Positions 1 to 6,317 of a stretch of DNA of 11,545 bases are shown piece by piece. Both the position numbers and the translations under genes were made by a program. The stretch comes from an uncultured Alistipes sp. GTDB taxonomy: Bacteria > Bacteroidota > Bacteroidia > Bacteroidales > Rikenellaceae. The stretch lies in NCBI GenBank assembly GCA_947178455.1, contig CAMWYI010000046.1, positions 1-11,545 on the forward strand, read 5' to 3'. Under the pieces are notes generated by a model that had not been told where the DNA came from, did no database searches, and saw nothing but the letters and a program-made list of their open reading frames with translations. Each line of letters begins with the position of its first letter. Position 1 is the first letter of the stretch.

Positions 1-116
1 TGCACGTCGAACTGAACATGATGATGAAGATGATGATCGGCGGCAAACTCCAAGAAGCTATCGACAAAATCGCCGAAGGCATTGCCACTGCGATGAACAG
101 CGCACCCCGTTTTTAG
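1..116 (+). CDS. C-terminal end of a probable SRPBCC-family protein (partial)
   Basis: The window opens inside a gene read in the frame starting at base 3 and ending with TAG at 114-116. Only 37 residues are visible. They form a Met-rich stretch (LNMMMKMMIGG) followed by an amphipathic helix (KLQEAIDKIAEGIATAM) and a short tail. A C-terminal helix of this type, after a strand containing ELN and a GGKL/KPL turn, resembles the end of small Bacteroidota SRPBCC (START/polyketide-cyclase fold) proteins of unknown ligand. That resemblance is from memory of the family, not from a search. The fragment is too short to show an active site or pocket. It converges on the Nudix gene with a 61-base gap. 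It is certainly the end of an open frame with sensible codon use, but the family assignment is tentative. Confidence 0.5.
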   Translation, partial: HVELNMMMKMMIGGKLQEAIDKIAEGIATAMNSAPRF

Positions 117-142
117 CGGGTGCCTGCTTGCGGCGAACTGCT

Positions 143-159
143 GCGGGTGCTCGGCCCGC
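143..159. terminator. Weak hairpin between convergent genes
   Basis: GCGGG at 143-147 can pair with CCCGC at 155-159 across a 7-base loop. It lies in the 61-base gap between the convergent SRPBCC-like and Nudix genes. On the + strand it is followed some 12 bases later by ATTTTCTTT, but there is no immediate U-run on either strand. A termination role is suggested mainly by position. Confidence 0.25.
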
Positions 160-177
160 GCAATCCAACAATTTTCT

Positions 178-780
178 TTACTCCCGCATGCTGCGGGCCA
201 CTGCGCGAACGGTCGGGAAAGCGGTTTGCAGGTACTCGTCCGCCTGTGCCGGAGTGCACCACTCGACCCGCTCGATGCCCTCTTCGGTTTGAGGGGTCGG
301 GCTGTCGCATGCGTCGGTGCGCAATTCGTACCAATGGGTGCGTTTCAACTCCCAACGCGCGGTTTTCGGAAACCAATAGGCATGCCATGTAGCGCACAAC
401 GGCCGCACGACTTCGGCGCGAATGCCCGTCTCTTCGGCAATCTCGCGCGCAGCGCAAACCTCGCAGCTCTCCCCCTCCTCGATATGTCCTTTGGGCAAGT
501 CCCAGCGTCCGTTGCGGTGCATCATCAGCCACCGGCCCGCACCGTCGACGACGATGCCGCCGGCCGCTTCGACCTGTGCGAAATCGGCCGCAAACCGCGC
601 GAATGCCGCGTCGGGCTGCGGCGTCGCCACGCACACCGAATTGCGGGTTTCGAGAATTTTGAGTATCTTGTCGCGTGTTATTTCCGCGAAGTCGCGAACG
701 ACGGCCTCGTCGGGAAATCCGGCGGGTGCATCGGCAGCGAACGACACCGACTTGTCGGCGAAATAGACGATTGTTTTCAT
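178..780 (-). CDS. Nudix (MutT-like) hydrolase with N-terminal extension
   Basis: This 200-residue protein carries a perfect Nudix box at residues 98-120: G98, then E104, then REIAEETGI (112-120), matching Gx5Ex7REUxEExGU. The glutamates there bind the catalytic divalent metals in a family that hydrolyses nucleoside diphosphates linked to another group X. The first 70 or so residues are a separate non-Nudix segment beginning MKTIVYFADK, and the Nudix fold starts near VEAAGGIVV (70-78). I chose the ATG at 778-780. An in-frame ATG 33 bases upstream would add 11 residues (MLHRTEKRTAF) and would overlap the TATCTTTG promoter box at 811-818, so it is unlikely. The substrate cannot be told from the sequence. 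No signal peptide is present, so the protein should be cytoplasmic. It is divergent from the S9 peptidase gene. Confidence 0.9.
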   Translation of the reverse strand: MKTIVYFADKSVSFAADAPAGFPDEAVVRDFAEITRDKILKILETRNSVCVATPQPDAAFARFAADFAQVEAAGGIVVDGAGRWLMMHRNGRWDLPKGHIEEGESCEVCAAREIAEETGIRAEVVRPLCATWHAYWFPKTARWELKRTHWYELRTDACDSPTPQTEEGIERVEWCTPAQADEYLQTAFPTVRAVARSMRE

Positions 781-810
781 AAAAGCAGTCCGTTTTTCGG
801 TCCGGTGCAA

Positions 811-818
811 CAAAGATA
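811..818 (-). promoter_or_regulatory. Putative -7 promoter element of the Nudix gene
   Basis: On the minus strand this reads TATCTTTG, an exact match to the Bacteroidota -7 box TAnnTTTG, 31 bases before the Nudix start codon. No convincing TTG/TTTG -33 box is seen 19-21 bases upstream. It lies in the 53-base divergent gap shared with the S9 peptidase gene. I could not find a clear promoter for the peptidase in that gap. Confidence 0.55.
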
Positions 819-833
819 AATGAAAAAACCGAT

Positions 834-2990
834 ATGCGAATGAAAAAACTTTTTCTGTTTATGGCTCTTGCAGCATTGGGGACAAGCTCGTGCGACCTAC
901 GTCCCGCACCCCTGAAAATCGACAACGCCCTGACGGCCGACGAAATCGCCGCCGCACGGCTTACGCCCGAAGTGATGTGGAAGATGAGCCGCGCAGGCGG
1001 TTCGTCGCTTTCGCCCGACGGCTCGAAGCTGCTCTACCAGCAAACCGACTATTCGGCGGCCGAAAACCGCAGCGTGACGACCCTTTGGGTCGAGGATACC
1101 GTCACGGAGACCCCTACCCGACTGACCGACACGTCGTCGAACAACCTGTCGCCCCAATGGTCGGCCGACGGACGGAGCATCTACTTCCTTTCGGACCGGA
1201 GCGGCTCGATGCAAGTGTGGCGAATGACTGCACAAGGTGCCGAACCCACGCAGATAACCGGACTGGGCAAAGGAACCACCGACGTGGAGGGATTCGGCGT
1301 CAGCCCCGACGAAAAGCACATTTGGTGGGTGCAGCAAGTGCACGTCGCCGCCCGCAAATCGTCGGACATCTACAAGGACATGGACAAATCGCAGGCCCGC
1401 ATCTACGACGACCTGATGGCCCGCCACTGGGACTACTGGGACGAGGGCGACTACCGGCATATTTTCGTTGCGCCGATGGGCAAGGGGCTCGTGAAGGACG
1501 GCACGGACATCATCGGAGCCGATGCCGCGTGGGACGCGCCGCTGGCGCCCTATTTCGACATGGCCGAAATCGCATGGAACCACGCGGGCACGATGCTGGC
1601 CTACACGTGCAAACCGCTGACGGGCACCGCCTACGCCGTATCGACCGACTCGGACATTTTTATTTATGACGTCGGCACGGGCAAGACCCGAAACATCTGC
1701 AAGCCAGTGGAAATCGCCGAAAAGCAGCACGACCTGCCGGGCTATGACAAATATCCCGTCTGGTCGCCCGACGACCGGCGAATCGCCTTCCGTTCGATGC
1801 GCCGTGCGGGCAACGAATCGGACAAGGAGCGGCTGATGGTCTACGACTGCCGGACGGCCGTCTTCTGCGACATCACCGCCGCGTTCGACTACAACGCCGC
1901 GAATACGGTGTGGGAGGACAAAGACCACCTGCTGTTCATCGCGCCGATGCAGGCGACGCATCAAATCTGCCGCGTGACGGTACCGGCCGACGATGCGAAA
2001 TGCGGCGTATCGGAGGTAGAAGTGCTGACCGAAGGCGACCACGACATCAACGCTTTCACGTTCGCCAACGGGCACATCGTCGCCGAAGTGACGACGATTT
2101 CGATGGCCACCGAATTTTTCGAGATAGACCCCGCGACGGGCACCATGGTACAGATTTCGGAGGTCAACAAACCGATTTATGAAAATATCCGCATGGGCGA
2201 GGTACAGAAACGCTGGGTGAAGACCACCGACGGCAAAGAGATGCTGACGTGGGTCGTGCTGCCGCCCGATTTCGATGCGACGAAAAAATATCCCGTGCTG
2301 CTCTACTGTCAGGGCGGCCCGCAGAGCGTCGTATCGCAGTTTTGGAGCTACCGGTGGAATTTCCAGCTCATGGCGGCGCAGGGCTACATCGTCGTGGCAC
2401 CCAACCGGCGCGGCCTGCCCTCGTTCGGGCAGGAGTGGCTCGACCAGATTTCGGGCGACTATTCGGGGCAGAACATCCGCGACTATCTGTCGGCTATCGA
2501 CGACGTGGCGCGCGAAGCGTGGGCCGATGAAACCCGCATGGGCTGCGTCGGCGCATCGTACGGCGGCTATTCGGTCTACTTCCTCGCCGGATGCCACGAG
2601 CAGCGGTTCAAGGCGTTCGTCGCCCACTGCGGCATCTTCGACTTCGATTCGATGTACGGCCACACCGAAGAGCTGTGGTTCGTGAACAACGACTACGGAG
2701 GCCCCTACTGGGAGAAAAAGAACGCCGTCGCGCAACGCTCCTATGCCAACTCGCCGCACAAATTCGTGGCGAAGTGGGACACGCCGATACTCATCATCAC
2801 GGGCGAACGCGACTTCCGCATCCCCTACACGCAGTCGCTCGAAGCATTCACAGCGGCCCGCGTGCGCGGCATTCCGGCCCGACTGGTCGAATTCGAGAAC
2901 GAAGCGCACCAAGTGTTCAAACCGCAGAACTCGCTGGTCTGGAACCGCGAATTTTTCGGCTGGCTGGACAAGTATGTGAAAGGAGAATAA
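834..2990 (+). CDS. S9-family serine peptidase (prolyl oligopeptidase / DPP5-like), exported
   Basis: This 718-residue protein begins with an export signal (MRMKKLFLFMALAALGTSSC). Cys20 could be a lipobox cysteine, but TSSC is a poor lipobox, so periplasmic versus lipid-anchored is open. Residues 50-440 show beta-propeller repeats of the WD40/TolB kind (LSPDGSKLLY, LSPQWSADGRSIYFLSD, VWSPDDRRIAF). The C-terminal alpha/beta-hydrolase domain (about 460-718) has the complete catalytic triad: Ser575 in GASYGG, Asp660 in GERDFRIP and His692 in NEAHQVF. The oxyanion region YCQGGPQ is at 491-497. Members of peptidase family S9 cleave short peptides. The Bacteroidota relatives, such as dipeptidyl peptidase DPP5, release dipeptides in the periplasm for amino-acid feeding. 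The exact specificity is inferred. An alternative start at 840 (MKKLFLFM) gives an equally good signal peptide. The gene converges on the ferredoxin gene with a 3-base gap. Confidence 0.9.
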   Translation: MRMKKLFLFMALAALGTSSCDLRPAPLKIDNALTADEIAAARLTPEVMWKMSRAGGSSLSPDGSKLLYQQTDYSAAENRSVTTLWVEDTVTETPTRLTDTSSNNLSPQWSADGRSIYFLSDRSGSMQVWRMTAQGAEPTQITGLGKGTTDVEGFGVSPDEKHIWWVQQVHVAARKSSDIYKDMDKSQARIYDDLMARHWDYWDEGDYRHIFVAPMGKGLVKDGTDIIGADAAWDAPLAPYFDMAEIAWNHAGTMLAYTCKPLTGTAYAVSTDSDIFIYDVGTGKTRNICKPVEIAEKQHDLPGYDKYPVWSPDDRRIAFRSMRRAGNESDKERLMVYDCRTAVFCDITAAFDYNAANTVWEDKDHLLFIAPMQATHQICRVTVPADDAKCGVSEVEVLTEGDHDINAFTFANGHIVAEVTTISMATEFFEIDPATGTMVQISEVNKPIYENIRMGEVQKRWVKTTDGKEMLTWVVLPPDFDATKKYPVLLYCQGGPQSVVSQFWSYRWNFQLMAAQGYIVVAPNRRGLPSFGQEWLDQISGDYSGQNIRDYLSAIDDVAREAWADETRMGCVGASYGGYSVYFLAGCHEQRFKAFVAHCGIFDFDSMYGHTEELWFVNNDYGGPYWEKKNAVAQRSYANSPHKFVAKWDTPILIITGERDFRIPYTQSLEAFTAARVRGIPARLVEFENEAHQVFKPQNSLVWNREFFGWLDKYVKGE

Positions 2991-2993
2991 GCG

Positions 2994-3200
2994 TCAGCGT
3001 TCGACGTAGGCTCCGTGAGGACAGGTCTCGATGCACTTCCGGCAACCGATGCACGCTTCGCTGTGGCGGAACATGACGTGTTTGTGGAACCAAAAGTCGA
3101 TTTTGCCGATTACCTGTCGCGGACATTCGTCTACGCACTTCCAGCACGCCTTGCATTTGCGGGCATCGATTTTCACATAACGGGTCGCTTTTCTACTCAT
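2994..3200 (-). CDS. Small 2[4Fe-4S] ferredoxin
   Basis: This 68-residue protein contains two classical cluster motifs: C16xxC19xxC22xxxC26P (CKACWKCVDECP) and C50xxC53xxC56xxxC60P (CIGCRKCIETCP). All eight cysteines needed for two [4Fe-4S] clusters are present. The two motifs are separated by a somewhat long spacer (27-49, including WFHKHVMFRHSEA). The protein is soluble and basic near its N terminus, and would act as a low-potential electron carrier in the cytoplasm. I chose the ATG at 3198-3200 because the start of the longer open frame runs through the promoter region and has no ferredoxin-like sequence. A TATCTTTG box lies 31 bases upstream. The gene is transcribed away from nrdDG, and its 3' end nearly abuts the S9 peptidase gene. 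An electron-transfer role for the anaerobic ribonucleotide reductase is possible but only inferred from position. Confidence 0.9.
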   Translation of the reverse strand: MSRKATRYVKIDARKCKACWKCVDECPRQVIGKIDFWFHKHVMFRHSEACIGCRKCIETCPHGAYVER

Positions 3201-3230
3201 GAGTCTTTCAATTAAAGAGGTGACGGGGGA

Positions 3231-3238
3231 CAAAGATA
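3231..3238 (-). promoter_or_regulatory. Putative -7 promoter element of the ferredoxin gene
   Basis: Minus-strand TATCTTTG matches the Bacteroidota TAnnTTTG box exactly and lies 31 bases upstream of the ferredoxin ATG, predicting a leader of about 25 bases. No good -33 TTG is seen. The expected -33 region falls inside the loop of the inverted repeat at 3242-3279. Confidence 0.55.
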
Positions 3239-3241
3239 CGG

Positions 3242-3279
3242 AAAAAGAGGACTTCGACTTGCATCGGGGCCCTCTTTTT
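3242..3279 (+). terminator. Inverted repeat AAAAAGAGG / CCTCTTTTT, terminator-like
   Basis: AAAAAGAGG at 3242-3250 pairs perfectly with CCTCTTTTT at 3271-3279 (9 bp, 20-base loop), and the T-run continues to 3280 on the + strand. The A-tract, GC-containing stem and T-run layout would suit an intrinsic terminator for + strand transcripts arriving from the S9 peptidase gene. Only three of the nine pairs are G-C, so it is weak. It could instead be an operator for the ferredoxin promoter, since it starts 4 bases upstream of the -7 box. Confidence 0.35.
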
Positions 3280-3313
3280 TCGGGATGTTCATAAGTTGTT
3301 GAATAAAATCGGG

Positions 3314-3345
3314 AGCGATTGCTTGCAGGTCTGCGGGCAATCGCT
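3314..3345. repeat. 32-base imperfect palindrome inside the nrdDG promoter (candidate operator)
   Basis: The outer arms AGCGATTGC (3314-3322) and GCAATCGCT (3337-3345) are perfect 9-bp inverted repeats. The inner GCAG (3325-3328) and CTGC (3331-3334) are inverted around the same centre (3329.5). In total 13 of 16 half-site positions are symmetric, and two of the three mismatches would be G-U pairs in RNA. The element covers the -33 TTG and stops on the first base of the TAnnTTTG box, a classic repressor placement. It does not look like the A/T-rich NrdR box. Because it is followed by ACTTTTG, it could also act as a terminator for read-through from the left. Confidence 0.6.
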
Positions 3346-3352
3346 ACTTTTG
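3323..3352 (+). promoter_or_regulatory. Bacteroidota promoter driving the B12 riboswitch and nrdDG
   Basis: TTG at 3323-3325 and TACTTTTG at 3345-3352 match the -33 and -7 (TAnnTTTG) elements of Bacteroidota sigma-ABfr promoters, with the usual 19-base spacing. Transcription should begin a few bases downstream, just at the 5' strand of the riboswitch closing stem. The 32-base palindrome lies over the same bases. Confidence 0.75.
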
Positions 3353-3538
3353 TATCGGACAAGGTTCCCCTGCCGGCATCCCCGCCGGCAACGGGATTAA
3401 AAGGGAACGCCTGTGCGAATCAGGGGCTATTCCCGTAGCTGTAAGCTCCGTCATCGGTCGTGCACTCTTGGCCACTGTCCCCGCGAGGACGGGAAGGCGC
3501 ACGACAGGAGCGAGCCAGAAGACCTGCCTCGTCCGATA
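3353..3538 (+). promoter_or_regulatory. Cobalamin (vitamin B12) riboswitch
   Basis: The region carries the hallmark conserved blocks of the cobalamin riboswitch in order: AAGGTTCC (3361-3368), TTAAAAGGGAAC (3398-3409), CCCGTAGCTGTAA (3432-3444), GCCACTG (3471-3477), GGGAAGGCG (3491-3499) and the B12 box GAGCCAGAAGACCTGCC (3512-3528). Supporting helices are visible. The closing stem pairs TATCGGAC (3353-3360) with GTCCGATA (3531-3538). A hairpin pairs TGCCGGC (3371-3377) with GCCGGCA (3384-3390). A distal stem pairs GTCGTGC (3457-3463) with GCACGAC (3499-3505). By established knowledge such leaders bind adenosyl- or methylcobalamin and usually switch the downstream gene off. Here the target is nrdDG. 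I cannot see which expression platform (terminator or ribosome-site sequestration) is used. Confidence 0.93.
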
Positions 3539-3718
3539 CCGGTCGCATTCTTCGGGAATAAAGAAACCTCCGGCGAATTGTTATTAACTTTTTATAATAC
3601 GGGAACGGGAACTCCTCGATTTCGGGGGACGGGCCGGATTTGCAGGGTGCGGAACGGCACGCTGCGAAAGCGTCCTCGCCGTCGAATCGGGAAACCGACC
3701 AAAAACACAACTATCGCT
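3539..3718 (+). other. nrdD leader between riboswitch and start codon
   Basis: About 180 bases separate the aptamer from the nrdD ATG. They contain a small ATTC-TTCG-GGAAT type hairpin (near 3547-3559), an unusually A/T-rich patch (TTATTAACTTTTTATAATAC, 3581-3600) in otherwise GC-rich sequence, and an imperfect GCAGGGTG/CACGCTGC stem (near 3641-3665). One of these is presumably part of the expression platform, but no hairpin followed directly by a T-run is evident. The A/T-rich patch includes TAACTTTT, a near match to the -7 box, but no -33 element sits at the right distance. Confidence 0.4.
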
Positions 3719-5812
3719 ATGGGCATTTCGGAAATGAGCATCATCAAACGCGACGGAAAGCGCGAACCTTTCTCGCTCGACAAAATCAAGCACGCCGTCA
3801 GCAAGGCATTCCTTTCGGTCGGCTCCTACGCTACGGACGACGACCTGATGGCCGTATTGAGCCGCGTGCGCGTGTCGAACGGCATGAATGTCGAGGAAAT
3901 TCAGAACCAAGTCGAGGTGGCGCTGATGGCCGAACGCTACTTCGCCGTCGCCAAGAGCTACATGCTCTACCGGCAGAAGCACACCGAAGACCGCGAAGAC
4001 CGCGAGAAGCTCGATTTTCTGATTAATTACTGCGATGCGTCGAACCCCGCGACCGGCTCGAAATACGATGCCAATGCCAACGTCGAGAACAAGAACATCG
4101 CGACGCTTATCGGCGAACTGCCCAAACAGAACTTCATCCGGCTGAACCGCCGTCTGCTGACCGACCGCATCAAGGAACTCTACGGCAAAGAGCTGTCGGA
4201 CAAATACATGCACCTGCTGACGAATCACTTTATCTACAAGAACGACGAGACGTCGATGGCCAACTACTGCGCCTCGATTACGATGTACCCTTGGCTGTTG
4301 AACGGTACGCTCGACATCGGGGGCAACTCGACGCGTCCGACCAACCTCAAATCGTTCTGCGGCGGATTCGTCAACATGGTGTTCATCGTCTCGTCGATGC
4401 TGTCGGGCGCCTGCGCAACCCCCGAATTCCTGATGTACATGAACTATTTTATCGAACAGGAGTACGGCCCCGACTACTATCTGCACGCCGACGAGGTAGT
4501 CGACCTCTCGAAGAAGCGCCGCACCATCGACAAAATCATCACCGACTGTTTCGAGCAAATCGTCTACTCGATCAACCAGCCGACGGGCGCCCGCAACTTC
4601 CAAGCCGTGTTCTGGAACATCGCCTATTACGACCGCCCCTATTTCGAGAGCCTGTTCGGGGAGTTCGTCTTTCCCGACGGTTCGCATCCCCACTGGGAGT
4701 CGCTGTCGTGGCTGCAAAAACGCTTCATGCGGTGGTTCAACCGCGAACGCACCAAAACCGTGCTGACCTTTCCGGTCGAGACGATGGCGCTGTTGAGCAA
4801 GGACGGCGATGTCATCGACAAGGAGTGGGGCGATTTCACGGCGCAGATGTACTCCGAAGGGCATTCGTTCTTCACCTACCTGAGCGACAACGCCGACTCG
4901 CTGTCGTCGTGCTGCCGCCTGCGCAACGAGATTCAGGACAACGGATTCAGCTACACGCTCGGAGCGGGCGGCGTCTCGACCGGCTCGAAAAGCGTGCTGA
5001 CCATCAACCTCAACCGCTGCATTCAATACGCCGCGAAGAACGCGATTCACTACCTGACCTACTTGGAAGAAATCGTCGACTTGGTGCACAAGGTGCAGAC
5101 GGCCTACAACGAGAACCTCAAAAAACTGCAAGCCAAAGGGATGCTGCCGCTGTTCGATGCGGGCTACATCAATCTGTCGCGCCAGTATCTCACTATCGGC
5201 GTCAACGGGCTGGTCGAAGCGGCGGAGTTTTTGGGGATTCCGATCAATGACAACGAACGCTATGTCGAGTTCGTGCAGGGCGTTCTCGGGCTAATCGAAC
5301 GCTACAACAAGAAATACCGCTCGAAAGAGCTGATGTTCAACTGCGAGATGATTCCGGCCGAAAACGTGGGCGTAAAACATGCCAAATGGGACCGCGAGGA
5401 CGGCTATGCCGTGCCGCGCGACTGCTACAACTCCTATTTCTACATCGTCGAAGACCCGTCGCTGAACATCGTCGACAAGTTCCGGCTTCACGGCCGCAAG
5501 TACATCGACCACCTCACCGGCGGTTCGGCACTGCACATGAATCTCGAAGAACACCTGTCGCAGGAGCAGTACCGGCAGCTGCTGCGCGTGGCGGCCATCG
5601 AAGGCTGCAACTACTTCACGTTCAACATTCCGAACACGGTCTGCAACGACTGCGGACACATCGACAAACGCTATCTGAAAGCGTGTCCCGAGTGCCACAG
5701 CCGCAACGTGGACTACCTGACGCGCGTCATCGGCTACATGAAACGGGTGTCGAACTTCTCGTCCGCACGGCAGGAGGAGGCCGCACGCCGCCACTACGCG
5801 AAAGCCGAATAA
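3719..5812 (+). CDS. nrdD: Anaerobic (class III) ribonucleoside-triphosphate reductase
   Basis: This 697-residue enzyme reduces ribonucleoside triphosphates to deoxyribonucleotides for DNA synthesis without oxygen, using a glycyl radical installed by NrdG. An N-terminal ATP-cone is visible (IIKRDGKREPFSLDKIKHAV, 8-27), the allosteric activity domain. The catalytic barrel holds CCRLR (398-402), which probably contains the thiyl-radical cysteine, and EMIPAE (543-548). The C terminus has a four-cysteine zinc site (Cys642, 645, 656, 659) and the glycyl-radical loop RVIGYM with Gly672 as the likely radical carrier. The open frame extends 102 codons further upstream, but that part is the riboswitch and leader, so I start at the ATG at 3719. 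The ATG at 3734 (MSIIKRD) is equally possible. The gene overlaps nrdG by one base, and the operon is under a B12 riboswitch. The subtype and electron donor (formate, redoxin or ferredoxin) are not settled by inspection. Confidence 0.95.
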   Translation: MGISEMSIIKRDGKREPFSLDKIKHAVSKAFLSVGSYATDDDLMAVLSRVRVSNGMNVEEIQNQVEVALMAERYFAVAKSYMLYRQKHTEDREDREKLDFLINYCDASNPATGSKYDANANVENKNIATLIGELPKQNFIRLNRRLLTDRIKELYGKELSDKYMHLLTNHFIYKNDETSMANYCASITMYPWLLNGTLDIGGNSTRPTNLKSFCGGFVNMVFIVSSMLSGACATPEFLMYMNYFIEQEYGPDYYLHADEVVDLSKKRRTIDKIITDCFEQIVYSINQPTGARNFQAVFWNIAYYDRPYFESLFGEFVFPDGSHPHWESLSWLQKRFMRWFNRERTKTVLTFPVETMALLSKDGDVIDKEWGDFTAQMYSEGHSFFTYLSDNADSLSSCCRLRNEIQDNGFSYTLGAGGVSTGSKSVLTINLNRCIQYAAKNAIHYLTYLEEIVDLVHKVQTAYNENLKKLQAKGMLPLFDAGYINLSRQYLTIGVNGLVEAAEFLGIPINDNERYVEFVQGVLGLIERYNKKYRSKELMFNCEMIPAENVGVKHAKWDREDGYAVPRDCYNSYFYIVEDPSLNIVDKFRLHGRKYIDHLTGGSALHMNLEEHLSQEQYRQLLRVAAIEGCNYFTFNIPNTVCNDCGHIDKRYLKACPECHSRNVDYLTRVIGYMKRVSNFSSARQEEAARRHYAKAE

Positions 5813-6279
5813 TGGTCAAGTACTGGAATTACGACATCGTTTTCGCCGAATTTCCCGACGAAACGACGCTGGCTCTGAACATCACGGGGTGTCCGAACCG
5901 CTGCGCGGGATGCCACAGCCCCCACCTGCAAGCCGACTGCGGACAGCCGCTCGACGAAGCGGCCCTGCGGCGACTGCTCGACCGCTACGGGACGGCCGTC
6001 ACCTGCGTGGGATTCATGGGCGGCGATGCACAGCCGGAGGAGGTGGCGCGGCTGGCTGCGTTCGTCCGCGAGGGGTGGCCCTGTCTGCATGTCGGCTGGT
6101 ATTCGGGACGCAGCCAACTGCCGCCCGAAATCCGACCGGAACGATTCGACTACATCAAACTGGGGCCTTGGGTTGAAGCACAAGGCCCACTGACGGCCCC
6201 GACGACCAACCAACGGCTCTACCGCATCCGACCCGACGGCACGATGGAGGATATTACGGCGCGGTTCTGCCGGAAGTAA
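5812..6279 (+). CDS. nrdG: Anaerobic ribonucleotide reductase-activating protein (radical SAM)
   Basis: This 155-residue protein has the radical-SAM signature C27xxxC31xxC34 (CPNRCAGC), which coordinates a [4Fe-4S] cluster, and a GGD segment (70-72) suited to SAM binding. It reductively cleaves S-adenosylmethionine and abstracts a hydrogen from the NrdD glycine to make the glycyl radical. The length is as expected for NrdG (about 155 residues). The start codon shares its A with the nrdD stop (TAATG), indicating translational coupling. The frame is open upstream inside nrdD, but homology begins at MVKYWNYDIVFAEFPDE. A terminator follows 7 bases after the stop. The reduced flavodoxin or ferredoxin needed for activation is not identified in the sequence, although a ferredoxin gene lies upstream of nrdD. 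Confidence 0.95.
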   Translation: MVKYWNYDIVFAEFPDETTLALNITGCPNRCAGCHSPHLQADCGQPLDEAALRRLLDRYGTAVTCVGFMGGDAQPEEVARLAAFVREGWPCLHVGWYSGRSQLPPEIRPERFDYIKLGPWVEAQGPLTAPTTNQRLYRIRPDGTMEDITARFCRK

Positions 6280-6285
6280 AACGAA

Positions 6286-6313
6286 AAAGCGATTCGCTAT
6301 TGCGAATCGCTTT
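6286..6313. terminator. Bidirectional intrinsic terminator between nrdG and dsbD
   Basis: A perfect 12-bp stem (AAAGCGATTCGC at 6286-6297 with GCGAATCGCTTT at 6302-6313) has a 4-base TATT loop. On the + strand it is followed by TCGTCTTATTTATT. On the minus strand it is followed by TTCGTTTTA. It sits between the convergent stops of nrdG (6279) and dsbD (6318) and should end both transcripts. Confidence 0.85.
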
Positions 6314-6317
6314 CGTC

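Noticed and set aside
116..150. Repeated GCGGGTGC at 116-123 and 143-150
   Set aside because: Two 8-mers in a GC-rich gap are expected by chance. There is no further unit and no sign of an array or attachment site.
897..2912. 671-codon open frame antisense to the S9 peptidase
   Set aside because: It is a GC-bias shadow. The + strand frame has a signal peptide, a propeller and a full catalytic triad, while the antisense product has no recognisable domain.
3413..3718. In-frame open extension of nrdD by 102 codons upstream, starting with GTG
   Set aside because: It lies across the conserved cobalamin riboswitch and leader, its translation has no similarity to NrdD, and the ATP-cone begins right after the ATG at 3719 or 3734.
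3584..5131. 515-codon open frame antisense to nrdD
   Set aside because: It is a shadow of nrdD codon bias. It is rich in V/D/R repeats with no domain, and the opposite frame is unambiguously NrdD.
5386..5811. Upstream extension of nrdG within nrdD
   Set aside because: It overlaps nrdD coding sequence by 142 codons with no homology. The NrdG N-terminus starts naturally at the TAATG junction.
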